From NCBI RefSeq assembly GCF_002364335.1, contig NZ_DEXW01000029.1:1-5578 (forward strand): a stretch of DNA of 5,578 nucleotides, in the 5' to 3' direction. A program made the position numbers and the translations under genes. Below the pieces are notes generated by a model. It had not been told where the DNA came from and did no database searches. It saw only the letters and a program-made list of their open reading frames with translations. Shown piece by piece: positions 5,571-5,578 of this stretch (positions are counted from its first letter, which is position 1; every line of letters starts with the position of its first letter). This DNA is from Winogradskyella sp. UBA3174. GTDB taxonomy: Bacteria > Bacteroidota > Bacteroidia > Flavobacteriales > Flavobacteriaceae.

Positions 5571-5578
5571 TTACAACG
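5571..5578 (-). repeat. R'-like core box of a fourth attC-like site, cut by the window edge
   Basis: On the minus strand this reads CGTTGTAA, followed by CCA. It is the outer box expected at the 5' end of cassette C. It matches the box at the cassette's other end (4800-4809) over ten bases, GTTGTAACCA. The rest of the repeat lies beyond the window. Confidence 0.6.

Overview
The window is AT-rich and gene-dense, and every convincing gene lies on the minus strand. It looks like chromosomal DNA of a marine-type flavobacterium (Bacteroidota). The evidence is low GC, a secreted protein ending in a type IX secretion (T9SS, Por) sorting tail, a Bacteroidota-style -7 promoter motif (TAnnTTTG), weak ribosome binding sites, and flavobacterium-like versions of DinB, GyrI-like and YafY proteins. 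The species cannot be named from the sequence.

The layout is a run of gene cassettes separated by a repeat of about 132-135 bp at 20-151, 1389-1523 and 4673-4806. A fourth copy begins at the right edge (5571-5578). Each repeat is a long imperfect palindrome: outer 7-base boxes (AAC/GTT cores), a small unpaired spacer, 16-base inner arms and a central hairpin. Read on the minus strand, each repeat follows a stop codon by 6-16 bases, as an integron attC site follows its cassette gene. The outer boxes at the two ends of one cassette match each other better than the two boxes of one repeat do. That is the expected trace of recombination at G^TT. I read the window as part of an attC-like cassette array with no integrase in view (CALIN-like).

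Reading with the genes, right to left: cassette C (about 5577-4679) has two overlapping unknown genes, a small multi-spanning membrane protein and a short exported or anchored protein. Cassette B (about 4679-1395) has a YafY-type WYL regulator, then a GyrI-like/integron-associated effector-binding protein with an apparent signal peptide, then a DinB-fold protein. A promoter-like element lies inside a palindrome between the first two. Cassette B is interrupted just upstream of the regulator by a complete 1300-bp IS3-family insertion sequence (3366-4665) with a correctly phased -1 frameshift site. Cassette A (about 1395-26) holds one gene, a secreted serine alpha/beta-hydrolase with a T9SS tail. 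The first 19 bases begin a further cassette.

The genes in different cassettes need not act together. Within cassette B the regulator, ligand-binding protein and DinB protein plausibly form one small-molecule or stress-response unit. Within cassette C the 4-base overlap suggests the two unknown proteins are translationally coupled.
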